Origin: Doryteuthis pealeii
Lineage: Eukaryota; Mollusca; Cephalopoda; Myopsida; Loliginidae
Assembly (NCBI GenBank): GCA_023376005.1
Contig: CM042148.1
Span: 68,879,092-68,943,091 of the forward strand
Length of the DNA: 64,000 nucleotides
Reading direction: 5' to 3'
Made by a program: the position numbers and the translations under genes. Shown in pieces: positions 20,410-30,743 of the stretch (positions are counted from its first letter, which is position 1; each line of letters begins with the position of its first letter). Below the pieces are notes generated by a model. That model searched no databases and had not been told where the DNA came from. It saw nothing but the letters and a program-made list of their open reading frames with translations.

Positions 20410-20655
20410 GTAAAGTCAACAGAATGGCCTAATGTCGGTATCAACCAGACAGTGAGGGAGTCTATCCCCTTTTCACTAGCGCTAGACTGTAGAGATTGTT
20501 TTTGCATCTGAGGTGAAATGCTGCACCTACCATCAGCTCCTCACTTTACTGTACAGATCCCTGTGCTACTCATATGCTGAGTTTGCAAGGGCCAGTATCG
20601 AACCAGGAACCTTGCGATTCCTAGGTAAGTGCTCCACCTGACTGAGCTAACTGAA
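20410..20655 (-). mobile_element. SINE-B, near full length
   Basis: On the minus strand the head TTAGCTCAGTCAGGTGGAGC and box B-like GGTTCGATACTGG are followed by the body ending CAGTCTAGCGCTAGTG. It is the Pol III-type tRNA-derived head of SINE-B. Confidence 0.85.
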
Positions 20656-20699
20656 GAAAAGTAATAATAAAACAAGGAAAAATTGAAAAAAAGAAAAAA

Positions 20700-20885
20700 A
20701 AAACAAGAATTCAATACCCAACAAGAATGAATAAAACAAATGTCTTCAGCTTAAAATAACTGCATCTAGTGATGAAATTCTAATTCTGTAGTTCTGGGGA
20801 GTGTGGAATGCCCCTTCATCGCCATTACTCCCAAGTCACCCCTAACCCGGGGTGGTAATACCTGTCAGTATAAAATAAGCCAACA
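20700..20885 (-). repeat. Family C fragment
   Basis: CCAACAAGAATGAATAAAAC, GTGGAATGCCCCTTCATCG, and CACCCCTAACCCGGGGTGG, which replaces the usual CTCTGACCCAGAGTGG palindrome. Confidence 0.7.
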
Positions 20886-20898
20886 AGGACTGACATGG

Positions 20899-21414
20899 TG
20901 TTGTAGCTATTGTCTGCCCCTGTTTGGATTGATGTGGGGTCCAGAAGAGTTATCTTTCCTTTCTGCAGGTTTCTGCCCATAGGGGGCCAGAGTATTTAGG
21001 CAGCAAGCCGGGAATTTTTAATTCTTTTTCACCGGGACAGTCAGTCACTTCATATGGGTTAGACGCATGTAACTCTACCTTTAAGTGGGGGGCTTTGCCT
21101 CCTTGCTTGCTATAAGTAAGTGACATTTCTTCAGGAACTCTTTATCACTTCTGTAGGATGAAGTCCTACTTTCTTTATATATGTCTATATATGTATTCAT
21201 TATGTATTGCTGTACCATTTGTAATTAGTATATGTATTCCTGTCCTGAATGTATATCTATGTGCTTACTATTAAAGTTTATGTTTGTTATATCATATAAC
21301 TTCTTTGTCGGAATATTTCTTGTACTTATATGTACCCATGCTGAAAGGTCACACTAAGCCTTTCAACTTATCATAAGTATACTAAAATAATGTAAGTACA
21401 AAGTCATTGTAACA
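20899..21414 (+). mobile_element. Possible solo LTR
   Basis: It starts TGTTGTAGC and ends TGTAACA (TG...CA). It has a TATTTAGGC box-like motif near 20,990 and ATTAAA near 21,270. GAAGAGTTATCTTTCC and ATAAGTAAGTGACATTTC also occur in 38,520-38,760 (minus). No matching target duplication was found (CATGG versus GAAAA), so the boundaries are uncertain. Confidence 0.35.
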
Positions 21415-21535
21415 GAAAAGGAAAAAATAATTAAAGCAGCTCACAGCGGCTCTCCCACTACAGTGATCCTACCGTAAACCACTGGCAGCATCTCTCACAC
21501 GTGTCACTTGTTTACACTCAAAAATCACCACGGGA

Positions 21536-22325
21536 ACCCCCTTGGCATATTTTATTTTGTCGTCGAACAAAACATGACAATGGTACTTGATCCTTTTGCG
21601 TCATCATCATATTATAATGGAGATTCGGTGTCAATCTATCTGTAACCAAAACTATGTCACCATCAGTATCACAATTCCCTAAGTTATTTACGTTATATTT
21701 TCAACGGTTATTAAATAATCGTTATTCAATATTAAGTAGCATCTTATTTATTAACAATGTCTCTATTAAAGTCCTTGCAGAGATAGATTTGCCTCAAAAC
21801 AGCCCATATTATTAATGCATTTTAAATCCTGCAATGTGTGTTATATATGATTAAGAAATAAATGGTTACATAAATCTTACAGCGTAAAAACCAACCAACC
21901 AGCCAACCAATGTGCTTATCAAACTTGAAGAATGTACCAAGATTAATGATAAAAAAACAAGAAAGAGTTCAATTATCTGAAGAATTCTTTGATAGTACCG
22001 CTAGGGAACGTGGGAGGAATGTGGGAGGGACTCAAGGTTGACAGAAATCAAGAAAGATGCACACGACACACAGTTCAATAAAATGCTGAATATTTTCCTT
22101 TTATTTTTAATCAACTTTTTGTCCGACTCTCATTTCCTCAACATTGAAAATTGGTGAATAACAACGAACTGAAAAAACATTTTGAAAACACCTGATTAAA
22201 TGTCATAACATTAGTTTGGTATTTTCAGTTCAATATAAACAAAGTTTATATAATAAACATGATCGAGAGACAACTGCCCACTTACCTTCTTCAAAAATGT
22301 TAACATCTTGTTTATAAAGAGGTAT
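21536..22325. other. Unannotated stretch
   Basis: 21,614-21,660 shares the TAATGGAGATTC repeat with 2,138-2,200. The remainder is unassigned. Confidence 0.45.
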
Positions 22326-22329
22326 GAGT

Positions 22330-22354
22330 GCACTGCACACACACACACACACAT

Positions 22355-22402
<48 letters not shown>
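22330..22402. repeat. (CA)n-(TA)n compound microsatellite
   Basis: CA units interrupted once by TA, then about 14 TA units. Confidence 0.95.
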
Positions 22403-22408
<6 letters not shown>

Positions 22409-22539
22409 TATGTATAAACTTTGTTCTTGTGAACGTTGTTTTTTTGGTCTTTTAAAGCATTGGAAAAAAGAAAAACAAGAAAAACAGAACAAAAATCAGA
22501 ATTTTAATATTCAATTGTTGTTCTGTTCCTCGTTTGATC

Positions 22540-22600
22540 AATTCCAATATTTCGGGTGAACATTCACCCTTTTTCAAGGTATATCAGACGGTCTGGAGAA
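22540..22600 (-). ncRNA. Hammerhead-like remnant (putative)
   Basis: On the minus strand, CCTTGAAAAA precedes the perfect 7-bp stem GGGTGAA/TTCACCC and then GAAATATTGG. The first core strand is degenerate (CTTGAAA for CTGANGA), so it is at best a dead copy. Confidence 0.3.
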
Positions 22601-22776
22601 AAAAAAAGGAAATGCTGTATATTAGGGCAAAAAAGTAATTAAAGGAAGTGAACGGATTTGGCGTTTTTTAGCCGTTAATTTTCTTTTGAAATTGTGTGAC
22701 ATAACTCATCCGAAATACGATCATGGTAATCGTTAAAAAATGTGGCATGACTTTGATCAGGAAAGTCATGCACAAC

Positions 22777-22779
<3 letters not shown>

Positions 22780-22820
<41 letters not shown>
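22780..22820. repeat. (TA)n microsatellite
   Basis: About 20 TA units beside the hairpin element that follows. Confidence 0.95.
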
Positions 22821-22821
<1 letters not shown>

Positions 22822-22823
<2 letters not shown>

Positions 22824-23027
22824 GGTAAAAATAGAGGAAAAAAGTGTGGATAAAAGACAACTCAAACAAGCAGAGACTGAAGAAATATTTTGTTGCACAT
22901 TGAGTACGACTTCATCAGTCTGAGTTAAAAATACTGATGAAGTTGCACTCAATGTGCAACGAAATATTTCTTCAGCATCTGCTTGTTCGAGTTGTTTTTT
23001 GTCCACACTTTTTTCCTCTATTCTAAC
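22822..23027. repeat. 200-bp hairpin element with hammerhead-like core
   Basis: Arms 22,822-22,917 and 22,930-23,027 are inverted copies (AAAGTGTGGATAAAAGACAA against TTGTTTTTTGTCCACACTTT). In the right arm, plus strand, CTGATGA (22,934-22,940) is followed by one A, the 7-bp stem GTTGCAC/GTGCAAC with a TCAAT loop, and GAAA (22,961-22,964). The left arm carries a diverged inverse copy. It is next to (TA)n and to the repeat motif of 78-120. Confidence 0.75.
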
Positions 23028-23204
23028 CACATTCTGTCGGATTTATTCTAATCCTCCTATCCTCATATATATAATTCAAAAATCCGGAGAAGAAATCTTC
23101 CTTACAACATAGAAGTTTTTTTTAAATGTTGTAGTTTGCAGAGCTCAATGTGTGCTTTATTATCAGAGTCACAGAGCAAAATTATATAAGTAAAGAATAT
23201 AACA

Positions 23205-23356
23205 GAAGACTTAGATTTTTAGCATTATAGCCTATTTCAGGAAGCCTAGAGCAAATTTCTATCCTTTCCAATTAGCATCTGATAAATGGAAAGGCTAGAC
23301 ATTTGGTCTAGGCTTACTGAAATAGGCTATAATGCTAAAAATCTAAATCTTCTGTC
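23205..23356. repeat. Hairpin (inverted repeat) element
   Basis: Arms of ~50 bp: AGCATTATAGCCTATTTCAG (left) against CTGAAATAGGCTATAATGCT (right), followed by (TA)n at 23,370-23,402. A one-armed relative is the copy-specific insert at 46,990-47,090. Confidence 0.85.
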
Positions 23357-23361
23357 ATATT

Positions 23362-23409
<48 letters not shown>

Positions 23410-23486
23410 AAGGTAAGAGATGGATTTTATCTTCTCTAATAACTTATATAATAATTACATTAACTTGATGCTTCAAAGGAGTCTAA

Positions 23487-23575
23487 ATGAGAAAAACTTT
23501 CTATCAGGGACCCCACTCTCAAAAAGTGTTTTAATACTTTTGAGAAGGGTCCCTTGGAAAGGATTTTTCATTTAT
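23487..23575. repeat. Short hairpin
   Basis: ACTCTCAAAAAGT pairs with ACTTTTGAGAAGGGT, extended by TCAGGGACCC against GGGTCCCTTGG. Arms are about 23,487-23,530 and 23,535-23,575. Confidence 0.75.
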
Positions 23576-23779
23576 CCCCCTCATTTCATTCATTTTTATT
23601 TCATCCATTCATTCATTTTACCATTAATTTTTCAACTTAGATATGGCCCAATTTTCGTCGAAATAAATTTATTATATCACTGTATTGAGTTCTTCCTTCA
23701 TTTTTTGATATATATATATATATATATCAGTTGTAAACAACACCTACAGATATTTAAGGTATAACAGTTGCCTTTGTTC

Positions 23780-24107
23780 TATATATCAAGCTCACCTGAT
23801 ACTCTCTAAGTGCAACTTGTCAGAATTGTACTATGGATTGGAGCAAGGCCTTGCAATCCATGGTTTTAGCCCTATCTGTCTTGCCTGATCATAAAGGTTC
23901 TTGCTATCTGAACAACATTTCTTGAACCATCTTCTTACTGTGAACAACTGTGCCTTCACCTTTCACATAAGAAATGTTTTTGGTTGCTTCTTCTGTGCCA
24001 TCTTGGCCCAGTTTAAATTCATACAGCATAAGTTCTTGAATTAGACTATATTGTATGTTCATCAGTGTCTCATGTTACCAAAATGTTGTAAAACTTTTGA
24101 CTCATCT
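23780..24107 (-). pseudogene. mariner-type transposase N-terminal fragment
   Basis: From the ATG at 24,062 (minus): LIQELMLYEFKLGQDGTEEA, then KNISYVKGEGTVVHSKKMV, NLYDQAR after a frame slip, and RVSGEL near 23,795. Upstream (24,085-24,107) is the inverted-repeat end GATGAGTCAAAAGTTTTACA, nearly identical to the ends of the element at 10,986-13,927. The other end is missing. Confidence 0.75.
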
Positions 24108-25194
24108 TAGTATTTTTTTTTTACTACCCAAGGAACATCAAAGATTCTTTTCTTCTTTTTTTTATTCAAGTCATATTAACAAAAAGCTATTTGATAAAAT
24201 ATTGTTTCAATAGAAATTAATTTTGAAGTAAGACCATTCAATAAATTGTTGTGGGGGTCGATGATGATATTGAGCCGATAAACATTTGAAAGAAATGACA
24301 ACAGACAAGGAAAACAAAGACAAGGTGATTAGGTTAAAAATCACTGATTTTTTGGATTGGGGGGGGGGAATAAATGAAACAAATAATAATAATCTATATC
24401 AGAAAAATACAAGGAAATGAAAGTTCTTGTCTGTTTATATATGTATTGTCAAGTTCTTGTATGGATTAGAATGTCTTTGTATATGTTTTTATTTATAGTA
24501 CTAATTTCAAATGAGAGAGATCAGAGTTCTTATGATTGAAAGTTGTCTCCAAGTTGTCTGCTCACAAAAGTGAGTTTTTGGTCAACACACAAAAAAAAGG
24601 ATTGGTTTGGTATGTGGTCAAGCTAGTGTGTCAGCTCTTTGGACAGTGTGAACCCCAGATGACTCTGGCAGCATGGTCAGGTCGAGAGTGTTTGATAAAC
24701 AAATTTTGGCTTTATTTATACCTATATTGTGTTAGTATAGCATCTAATTCTAAGACTAACAGCAAAAAATAAATGAATCAAAAGTTAGTTTAATTCTAAC
24801 AATTTATTAACGAGCAAATAAACAATGAGTAACAATATAAAGTCCTTCCTGTGTATAAAGTTGAGTTTAAGGGACTTACCGGCATGCTGGGAAGATATCT
24901 GGTATCTTAGGGTGATTTTTTTTTAGAGGTTTTAAAGTCGCTGCCTCATGGGAACTGGTCCAGGGTCTGTCTGTGGGGATTTTGGTATTTTGCGCCAAAA
25001 CTTCTGGGCTCATTACGTAATTGGTATATCCAATCACAAAGCCTCTCCTATTCACAGGAATTACCATTTTACTGACCCAATACCCACGACTTGAGCAAAA
25101 GTAGATCCAAATCAAAGTCTTTTAGTTTTTGGTTTGCTTAGATAATACAAAGAATTTACCCAGCTCAACTGATAAGATTTCCAAGTGGTGAGGT
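24108..25194. other. Unannotated stretch
   Basis: Contains a G run at 24,361-24,369 and no recognisable gene. The 79-codon minus frame at 25,115-24,876 matches nothing I know. Its noisy counterpart lies at 57,570-57,900. Confidence 0.45.
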
Positions 25195-25600
25195 TCCAGT
25201 TTTAACCTTTAGGGTATGCAAAGTACCACTCCATTGTCTTACTCCCAGATACACTCTGACCTGAAATTGTATCTATCTATGAGTCAAATAGATCTTTGTA
25301 ACTTAATGAAAATCATATCTATCAATTTATTAATACACATGAAGTTAATAAAAAAATTCAACATAAAAATTATTTAATTTTGATGTTTTAGACTGTTGTC
25401 CTCATCTTTATTACAGTATGTATAAACACAACATTTTAGCTGCTGTGTACCCATCTATGGGTTAAATAGAAAAATGTATTTATAAAAATAAAATTGTATT
25501 ATCCATTAATTGATTTATTTCAAATCTTTAGCGGCATTAAATGACCCACTGAGGTTGATATGCCGTAAAACAAAACCAAACCAAACCAATCAGCTGCTGT
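25195..25600 (-). repeat. Family C fragments
   Basis: 25,195-25,270 (GGTGAGGTTCCAGTTT ... ACACTCTGACCTG) and 25,435-25,590 (GTGTACCCATCTATGGGTTA, then AATGACCCACTGAGGTTGAT) are two pieces of family C in minus orientation. Confidence 0.65.
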
Positions 25601-25680
25601 ATCCTCCAGCATTCCTCAGGTGTTCCCTGTCATAGTAATGACTCAATCTGGGAAATCATTTTCAATAGTTTGACAATTGA

Positions 25681-25796
25681 TCAAACAAGCACCAAAGAAC
25701 TTTTGAATATCTTATTCAAATAATGACATGATTGTTTTTGCATGCCTATCATTCCAACATGTGTCACAAGAAGAATCATGATCATTTGGAAAAAAA
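25681..25796 (-). repeat. Inverted mate of the 30.75-kb repeat
   Basis: The reverse complement matches 30,744-30,862 at roughly 80% by eye (TCATTATTTGAATAAGAT, TTCAAAAGTTCTTTG, CAAATGATCATGAT). Confidence 0.75.
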
Positions 25797-25819
25797 ATGG
25801 GTCATTGCTCAGATACATA

Positions 25820-25965
25820 GAGAACACCTGAGGAAGGCTAGAGAATACAGTGGCCAAAATGTTGTATTTATACATACCATAATAAAGATGAGAACAACAG
25901 TTTGAAATATCAAAATTATTCACATCAAGCCTCATCTCTCAAAAATACAGACAAATAAAAATTAT
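25820..25965 (+). repeat. Family E repeat, degenerate core
   Basis: CTGAGGA (25,828) then AGGC...GGCC, followed by AAAATGTTG where GAAACGTTG is expected. The tail CATCAAGCCTCATCTCTC is as in other family E copies. Confidence 0.6.
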
Positions 25966-25997
25966 TTCTATCAATATATTGATACACATTAAATAAA

Positions 25998-26250
25998 TAA
26001 AATGGGGGTCTAATGGTTTTGCGCCTGGACTATACAAGCTAACATTGTTGATACCAGTGGGCAATCCCTCCAGGCAATGCCTGCCCCATCAATTTAAAGG
26101 GGCAGGGCTGGTTTTATTGCCCAGTGCCTGCCCCCACCCCTTGTGAGGGAATGCCAATGGGATCAATGCATTTTTTGCACCGACCACCCATGAATCTCAG
26201 CTCGTGGATGGTCCCACATTAACTGGGCCTTGTGTCTAACCCATAAATAT
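25998..26250 (+). repeat. Family C head with tRNA-like start
   Basis: GGGGGTCTAATGGTTTTGCG resembles a box A. The body CCAGGCAATGCCTGCCCC, AATTTAAAGGGGCAGGGC and TTGCCCAGTGCCTGCCCCC is the GC-rich palindromic section of family C. This suggests that family C is a long tRNA-headed SINE. Confidence 0.6.
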
Positions 26251-26938
26251 CTAGTTTATAAAACCAAACCAAAATATTTACCAACAAACTATTCGCTTAA
26301 AAATCATATACAAAAATACAAGATTTGACATTAAATAACCCACATGGGTTGATATGCTGTTAAACAATAACTGACATGAAACACTTTTTAGCAAATGCAT
26401 ATATATTTACACACACTGAGTACTGTGTCAATACACAAATACATAACCAGCAGCAGTAATAATACTCTCAGGCAACATCCTGGTCCCTAGTTATTTAAGC
26501 AGAAAGGTGCCAAAAATTAGTCTCTTTTTACTTCCTACGTTAATAACAGGAAAGTGCTGCGAAAACCTATATAACAAACAATGGACCTTTGCTAAGTAAA
26601 CACTGACAAAAAAAACAAAATCTTTCTTTGTTTTCATGCGCCAGAGGCACTATCCGATCAATTTACAGTATATATTTACCAACCTGTCCGCACGTGTAGG
26701 ATGAGATCAATTTGCAGTAATATCTATCCACTTTATGAATTATATGCACAATGTTTAAAAAGAATTTGTTATAATTGGAGATATACAGGGAGTTTCTGAA
26801 AAATTGATATCATTTGCAATGTTCTGGGTGTTTCAGAAAAATCAATATAATTTCCTAATCTAATAACTTGATCAATTCTCAATTAAATAATCTCAAATTT
26901 TAATTATGTCTTATTTTTATATACTTATTTTTGTTAAA
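26251..26938. other. Unannotated AT-rich stretch
   Basis: Apart from a short SINE-A 3'-like piece at 26,672-26,715 and family C-like ends near 26,330, I recognise nothing. Confidence 0.45.
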
Positions 26939-27465
26939 GGGGCAGAATCACTAACACAGCAGTCCTAGAGAGAGTTCAACTCCCCAGCCTGTACTCTCTA
27001 TTGAGACAACGTCGTCTCCGATGGTTGGGTCATGTACTTCGGATGGATGATGGACGAATCCCGAAAGACATCCAGTATGGAGAGCTAACATCTGGTAAAA
27101 GACAGATTGGTCACCCCCTACTGCGATTCAAGGATGTCTGCAAAAATGATCTCAGGTGCTTTGGCATTGTCCCTTCCAGCTGGGAAAATTTGGCTCAAGA
27201 CCGCCCTTGGTGGCGGCAGAATCTCCATAGAGGACTGTACATGTCAGAAGTCACCCTGATACAACATCATGAAGCTAAGAGGTCCATAAGAAAGCAATGG
27301 CAACAAAGCATCGGAACATCATCATCTACAGGGACAACCTACAAATGCAAAATCTGTGGTCGAGAATGTTTCTCAAACATAGGACTTCATAGTCACAGGA
27401 GGCGCTGCAACTTCAGGGGCACACAAAAACTTTATCATAGTCTTTCGAGACTGAATTGCCAATGA
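26939..27465 (+). pseudogene. LINE polymerase C-terminus with zinc knuckle
   Basis: An open frame from 26,939 to the stop at 27,463-27,465 (about 174 codons, no internal ATG needed). It starts ITNTAVLERVQLPSLYSLL, then QRRLRWLGHVLRMDDGR, PLLRFKDVCKNDLRCFGI, and ends with a C-terminal Cys/His finger CKICGRECFSNIGLHSH followed by a basic stretch with a fourth ligand Cys. This is the standard C-terminal extension of a widespread animal LINE polymerase. It lacks the catalytic RT and endonuclease, so it is a 5'-truncated copy with an unusually intact frame. The second copy at 59,972-60,480 has a frameshift before the finger. Confidence 0.85.
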
Positions 27466-27837
27466 TAATGATTGTAGTAAAATTATCTTCATTGATTTTT
27501 ATTAAAACTTGGTGGATTTTATAAAAGTTGATACAAAATTAAATCCTCGCTTTGTACAAAAATCCAACTCTATAATATTAAGTGCAACGTTCATGTCCGA
27601 TAGCAATTTCTCAAAATACAAATTTAGGTAATCTGAACATTAGCTACATAAATGAGAGTAACCTCCCCTTGTCTCTTTCACTTTGCCAATGAATGAATCT
27701 CAAATTTTAACATTATATGTAGAAACAACTCAAAATTCTATGTTTAATGTTTAAGCATCTTTTCTTTTCCAGTGAATGGCATTTTTATATGTGAAAAAAA
27801 AAAGCCATAAAACATTTAACATAGAATTTTCAGTGAG
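27466..27837. other. LINE 3' flank and MITE-related fragment
   Basis: 27,605-27,690 shares TAGGTAATCTGAACATTAGC and AGAGTAACCTCCCCTTG with 7,368-7,415. 27,720-27,830 holds an inverted pair of AAAATTCTATGTTTAATG. Confidence 0.55.
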
Positions 27838-28070
27838 TTTAGCTCAGTAGGTAGAGTATCCACCTAAGAATTGCGAGGTTCCAGGTTTGATACCATTCCC
27901 CACCAACTCAGTTCATGAGTAGCACATCTTGGGTAATCTGATCTGTGTGGTAAAGCGTCTGGGAGCTGATGGTAGGTGTGCCACTCTACCTCAGTTAAAA
28001 GAAATTTCTCTGGTCTAGCACTGGCAAAAAGGAGATAGGCTCCCTCTGCAGACTTTCTATACATGACATT
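27838..28070 (+). mobile_element. SINE-B, full length
   Basis: Head TTTAGCTCAGTAGGTAGAGT, box B-like GGTTTGATACC, and body GAGTAGCACATCTTGGGTAA to CTCTGGTCTAGCACTGGC. The head looks like a tRNA, but the 170-bp body identifies the SINE. Confidence 0.88.
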
Positions 28071-28295
28071 AAAATTTTAGATAATTTGAATGAGAATTGG
28101 ACATGTTATCAGATTAGAAAATGATATTGACTTTTCTGAACTACCCTGAACTACCCTGTAATACTGATAATAATGGTTGTACAATTAAGAAACATGAGTG
28201 CTAATATAACTTATATATCATATTATTAAAACAAAAAATGATGAAAGTTAAAATAATAAGTAGGGTTGACAAGGCTTTCATGTCCTGCTTTAGTA

Positions 28296-28515
28296 AGTAA
28301 AGTCGACAGAGTAGCTTATTGTCAGTATCAACCGAGCAGTAATGGAGTCTACCCTCTTTTCGCTAGCACTAGGCCAAGGGGATTGTTTCAGCATCTGAGG
28401 TGGAGCACTACACCTACCATCAGCTCCCCACTTTAACACATAGATCCAAGCTGTGTTACTCATGCTCTGAGTTAGTAAGGGCCAGTATTGAACCAAGAAC
28501 CTTGTTGCCTCTAGA
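28296..28515 (-). mobile_element. SINE-B, minus strand
   Basis: Inverted body (AGTCTACCCTCTTTTCGCTA, CACCTACCATCAGCTCCCCA) and a truncated head ending GGTTCTTGGTTCAATACTGG on the minus strand. Confidence 0.85.
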
Positions 28516-28587
28516 AAATAATTTAATATTTAAAGATTTTTATAGAGGTAAAATAATTACATAACTTGAAAGTTAAAACAATATGTA

Positions 28588-28845
28588 CAGTCTTCAAAGA
28601 CGTCAGCAAGAAAGACATGAAGACATGCCACATCGAGACCAACACGTGCAGAAAACCAAGTGGCCTGGCGCCTCCTTGTCAAACAAGGCATGAAAAGAAG
28701 TGATACAGAGGAAGCAAAGAGAGCTAGTAGGAAGGAGAGACAACAGCAGCCCCAGAAAGTACCACTGTTTGTGTGCAGTCACTACACCAGAGACTGCCAT
28801 TCAAAAATTGACTTGTTCAGCCACTCATGCAGATGCAGATAAATA
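28588..28845 (+). pseudogene. LINE C-terminus fragment with internal deletion
   Basis: VFKDVSKKDMKTCHIE corresponds to the RFKDVCKNDL region of the 26,939 element. After a frame change SRKERQQQPQKVPLFVCSH, then RDCHSKIDLFSHSCRC reproduces the terminal finger. The middle is shortened, so it is dead. Confidence 0.75.
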
Positions 28846-29084
28846 AAAAAAATTAGCCATCGTCTTTAACAGACGGAAGGATCCCAACACCAAAAATAGT
28901 GACAAGACTTTCGGACCATCCTGTACTTTATGAAAATTGACATGTAGTAGAATGGGGGGGGGGGGCTTGTATCATAGATTCGGGGTGGGGGATAATGTTT
29001 GTATTCAGCATATTTTCAAAGAAAATAAATTTATGGATTTATTAACTGGTTAGTTGAAATTATTTTCATTTAAATAATAATATG
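28846..29084. other. Spacer with G run
   Basis: G homopolymer of 11 at 28,956-28,966. Otherwise unassigned. Confidence 0.5.
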
Positions 29085-29582
29085 ATTTTGAGAGAGAAAG
29101 AAAGAGAGATAGAGAGTGAGTGAGTGAGAGAGAGAGGGACATACAAACAGATAGAGAGAAAGAGAGTGAGGTGAGAGACAGAAAAGGAGAGAGAGTGAGA
29201 TAGAGAGAGAGAGAGAGAATCATACATAGAAAGATATATATATATATATACATAGAAAGAGAGAGTGAGAGGGATACAGATAGATACAAAAAGAGAGAGA
29301 TAGAAAGAGAGAGAGAGAGAGAGTGAAGTGAGAGAGAAAGAGAGATAGATAGATAGAAAGAGAGAGAAAGAGAAAGAGAGAGTAAGAGAGAGAGAGAGAC
29401 AGACATACAGACAGACAGACAGACAATAGATAGATAGATAGATAGATAGAAAGAGAGAGATGGATACAGATAGATTGAAAGAGAGGTAGGAGACAGATAG
29501 ATTGAAAGAGAGAGAGAGAGTGAGAGAGATAGAAAGAGAGTAAAAGAGAGTGAGAGAGGAAAGAGAGAGAGTGAGATAGATA
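29085..29582. repeat. (GA)n / (GATA)n / (GACA)n purine-rich tract
   Basis: About 500 bp of AGAGAGAGATAGA-type repeats with GATA and ACAG subtracts. It gives Ser/Leu-rich minus frames without coding meaning. The second copy (62,085-62,545) is shorter by ~35 bp, typical of microsatellite variation. Confidence 0.95.
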
Positions 29583-29892
29583 ATCCAACTTCAATCAAAG
29601 TTAATCACTGTTAATCTTTTGGTTGAGTGAATGTTTTTTACTTGCTTAATTAAACTTATTAATCTTTGAGATAATTAGTTTTAGTCATGTAAGGAGTGTT
29701 GTTAAGTGTTTATTTTAACCATCGTCTGCTTATTGAATAGGAAACTTGATTATCGGAAATGATACGGATTGTTTTTTTCTTTTTTTGTATGCATAGATTT
29801 TTTTTTTGTTTTTTATAAAAAATATCAAAATAATAATTAGATAATATCAAAATAATAATTAGATAATATTAAAATAATAATTAAATCAAATT
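29583..29892. other. Unannotated AT-rich stretch
   Basis: A short triplicated AATAATAATTAGATAATAT unit lies near 29,825-29,880. No gene. Confidence 0.5.
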
Positions 29893-30118
29893 ATTTAGCT
29901 CAGTCGGTAGAGCGTTCGGCTAGAAACCACAAGGTTCCTAGTTCGATACCGGTCCTCGCCAACTCAGCGTATGAATAGCTCAGGGATCTGTGTGGTAAAG
30001 TAAGGAGCTGATGGTAGGTGTGGCGCTCCACCTCAGATGCTAAAACAATCTCCTTGGTCTAGCGCTATTGAAAAGGGGATAGACTCCCTCGCTGACTGGC
30101 TGATACCGAATTTAGGCT
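29893..30118 (+). mobile_element. SINE-B, full length
   Basis: TAGCTCAGTCGGTAGAG at 29,896-29,912 (box A) and GTTCGATACC at 29,941-29,950 (box B) are well preserved. The body GTGTGGTAAAGTAAGGAGC, AAAAGGGGATAGACTCCCTC ends GATACCGAATTTAGG. It is the best SINE-B copy and could still be transcribed by Pol III. Confidence 0.9.
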
Positions 30119-30130
30119 GTTGACTATTAA

Positions 30131-30708
30131 TCTATACATATATAAAGGGCATATTGTATGTATGTATGTATGTATGTATGTATGTCCGGGGGAAAACTAC
30201 AAAAATAAAACAATTAATGACAATTGTATGCATAGTTCTTTTGTGTTTTTTATAAATGATAATATTAAAATAATAAATAGAAAATATCAAAATAATAGAT
30301 AAATCAAATTATTAATCTATACATATATAAAGGGCAGTTTGTGCGTATGTATGTGAAAATAAAACAATCAATGACAAAGTAAATACATATATACACATTC
30401 ACTATCACCAGATCTTGCTTTTTGTGCAAAAATAATGAAGATTTGATTTATATTCGTGAAGGTAATTAAAGAATAAAATTTAAATGATAACAGCATGAAA
30501 TCTTTTTTTGCATTTAACATTTTAAATAGGAGACATCTTTTTTTTTCTTTCCAGAGTGTCTGGATCAATGCAAGTACTTTTTTACATAGGGATTTTTATG
30601 GGGAATCCTGCAAGGATCCAACTCGTAATTAAAAAATAATGGATCTATGAGACTACCTTTTTTTAACTCCCCACCTCTACCCAGGTGATGCTGGGTAGCT
30701 GCTTCTAG
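30131..30708 (+). mobile_element. Nonautonomous Helitron with duplicated 5' end
   Basis: It starts TCTATACATATATAAAGGGC at 30,131, preceded by A, and ends with the hairpin ACCCAG-GTGATG-CTGGGT (30,679-30,696), eight bases, then CTAG (30,705-30,708) followed by T. TC...CTAG inserted between A and T with a 3' hairpin is the Helitron signature. The 5' terminus is repeated at 30,316, preceded by the same ATTAA. (GTAT)n lies at 30,157-30,184. No Rep/helicase ORF. Confidence 0.8.
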
Positions 30709-30743
30709 TAATAATATAAAATAATACTAATTGTCTGAATTTT

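Larger units (their letters stand above)
19676..21535. repeat. Inverted pair of a ~100-bp dispersed repeat
   Basis: 19,676-19,790 (GTGTAAACAAGTGACACATG, then GCAGTGGGAGAGCCACTG) recurs inverted and diverged at 21,443-21,535. The ~1.65 kb between the arms is other repeats, so independent insertion in opposite orientation is as likely as a single foldback element. Confidence 0.6.

Noticed and set aside
20899..21414. Confident solo LTR
   Set aside because: TG...CA ends and box-like motifs are present, but no target duplication; kept only as a low-confidence feature.
29050..29598. 182-codon Ser/Leu-rich minus frame
   Set aside because: Translation of a (GA)n/(GATA)n tract; indels in the second copy break it.
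29893..29965. tRNA gene
   Set aside because: Has box A and box B, but continues into the repeated SINE-B body and recurs many times; a SINE head is the better explanation. The same applies to 10,566, 27,838, 31,970 and 19,460.
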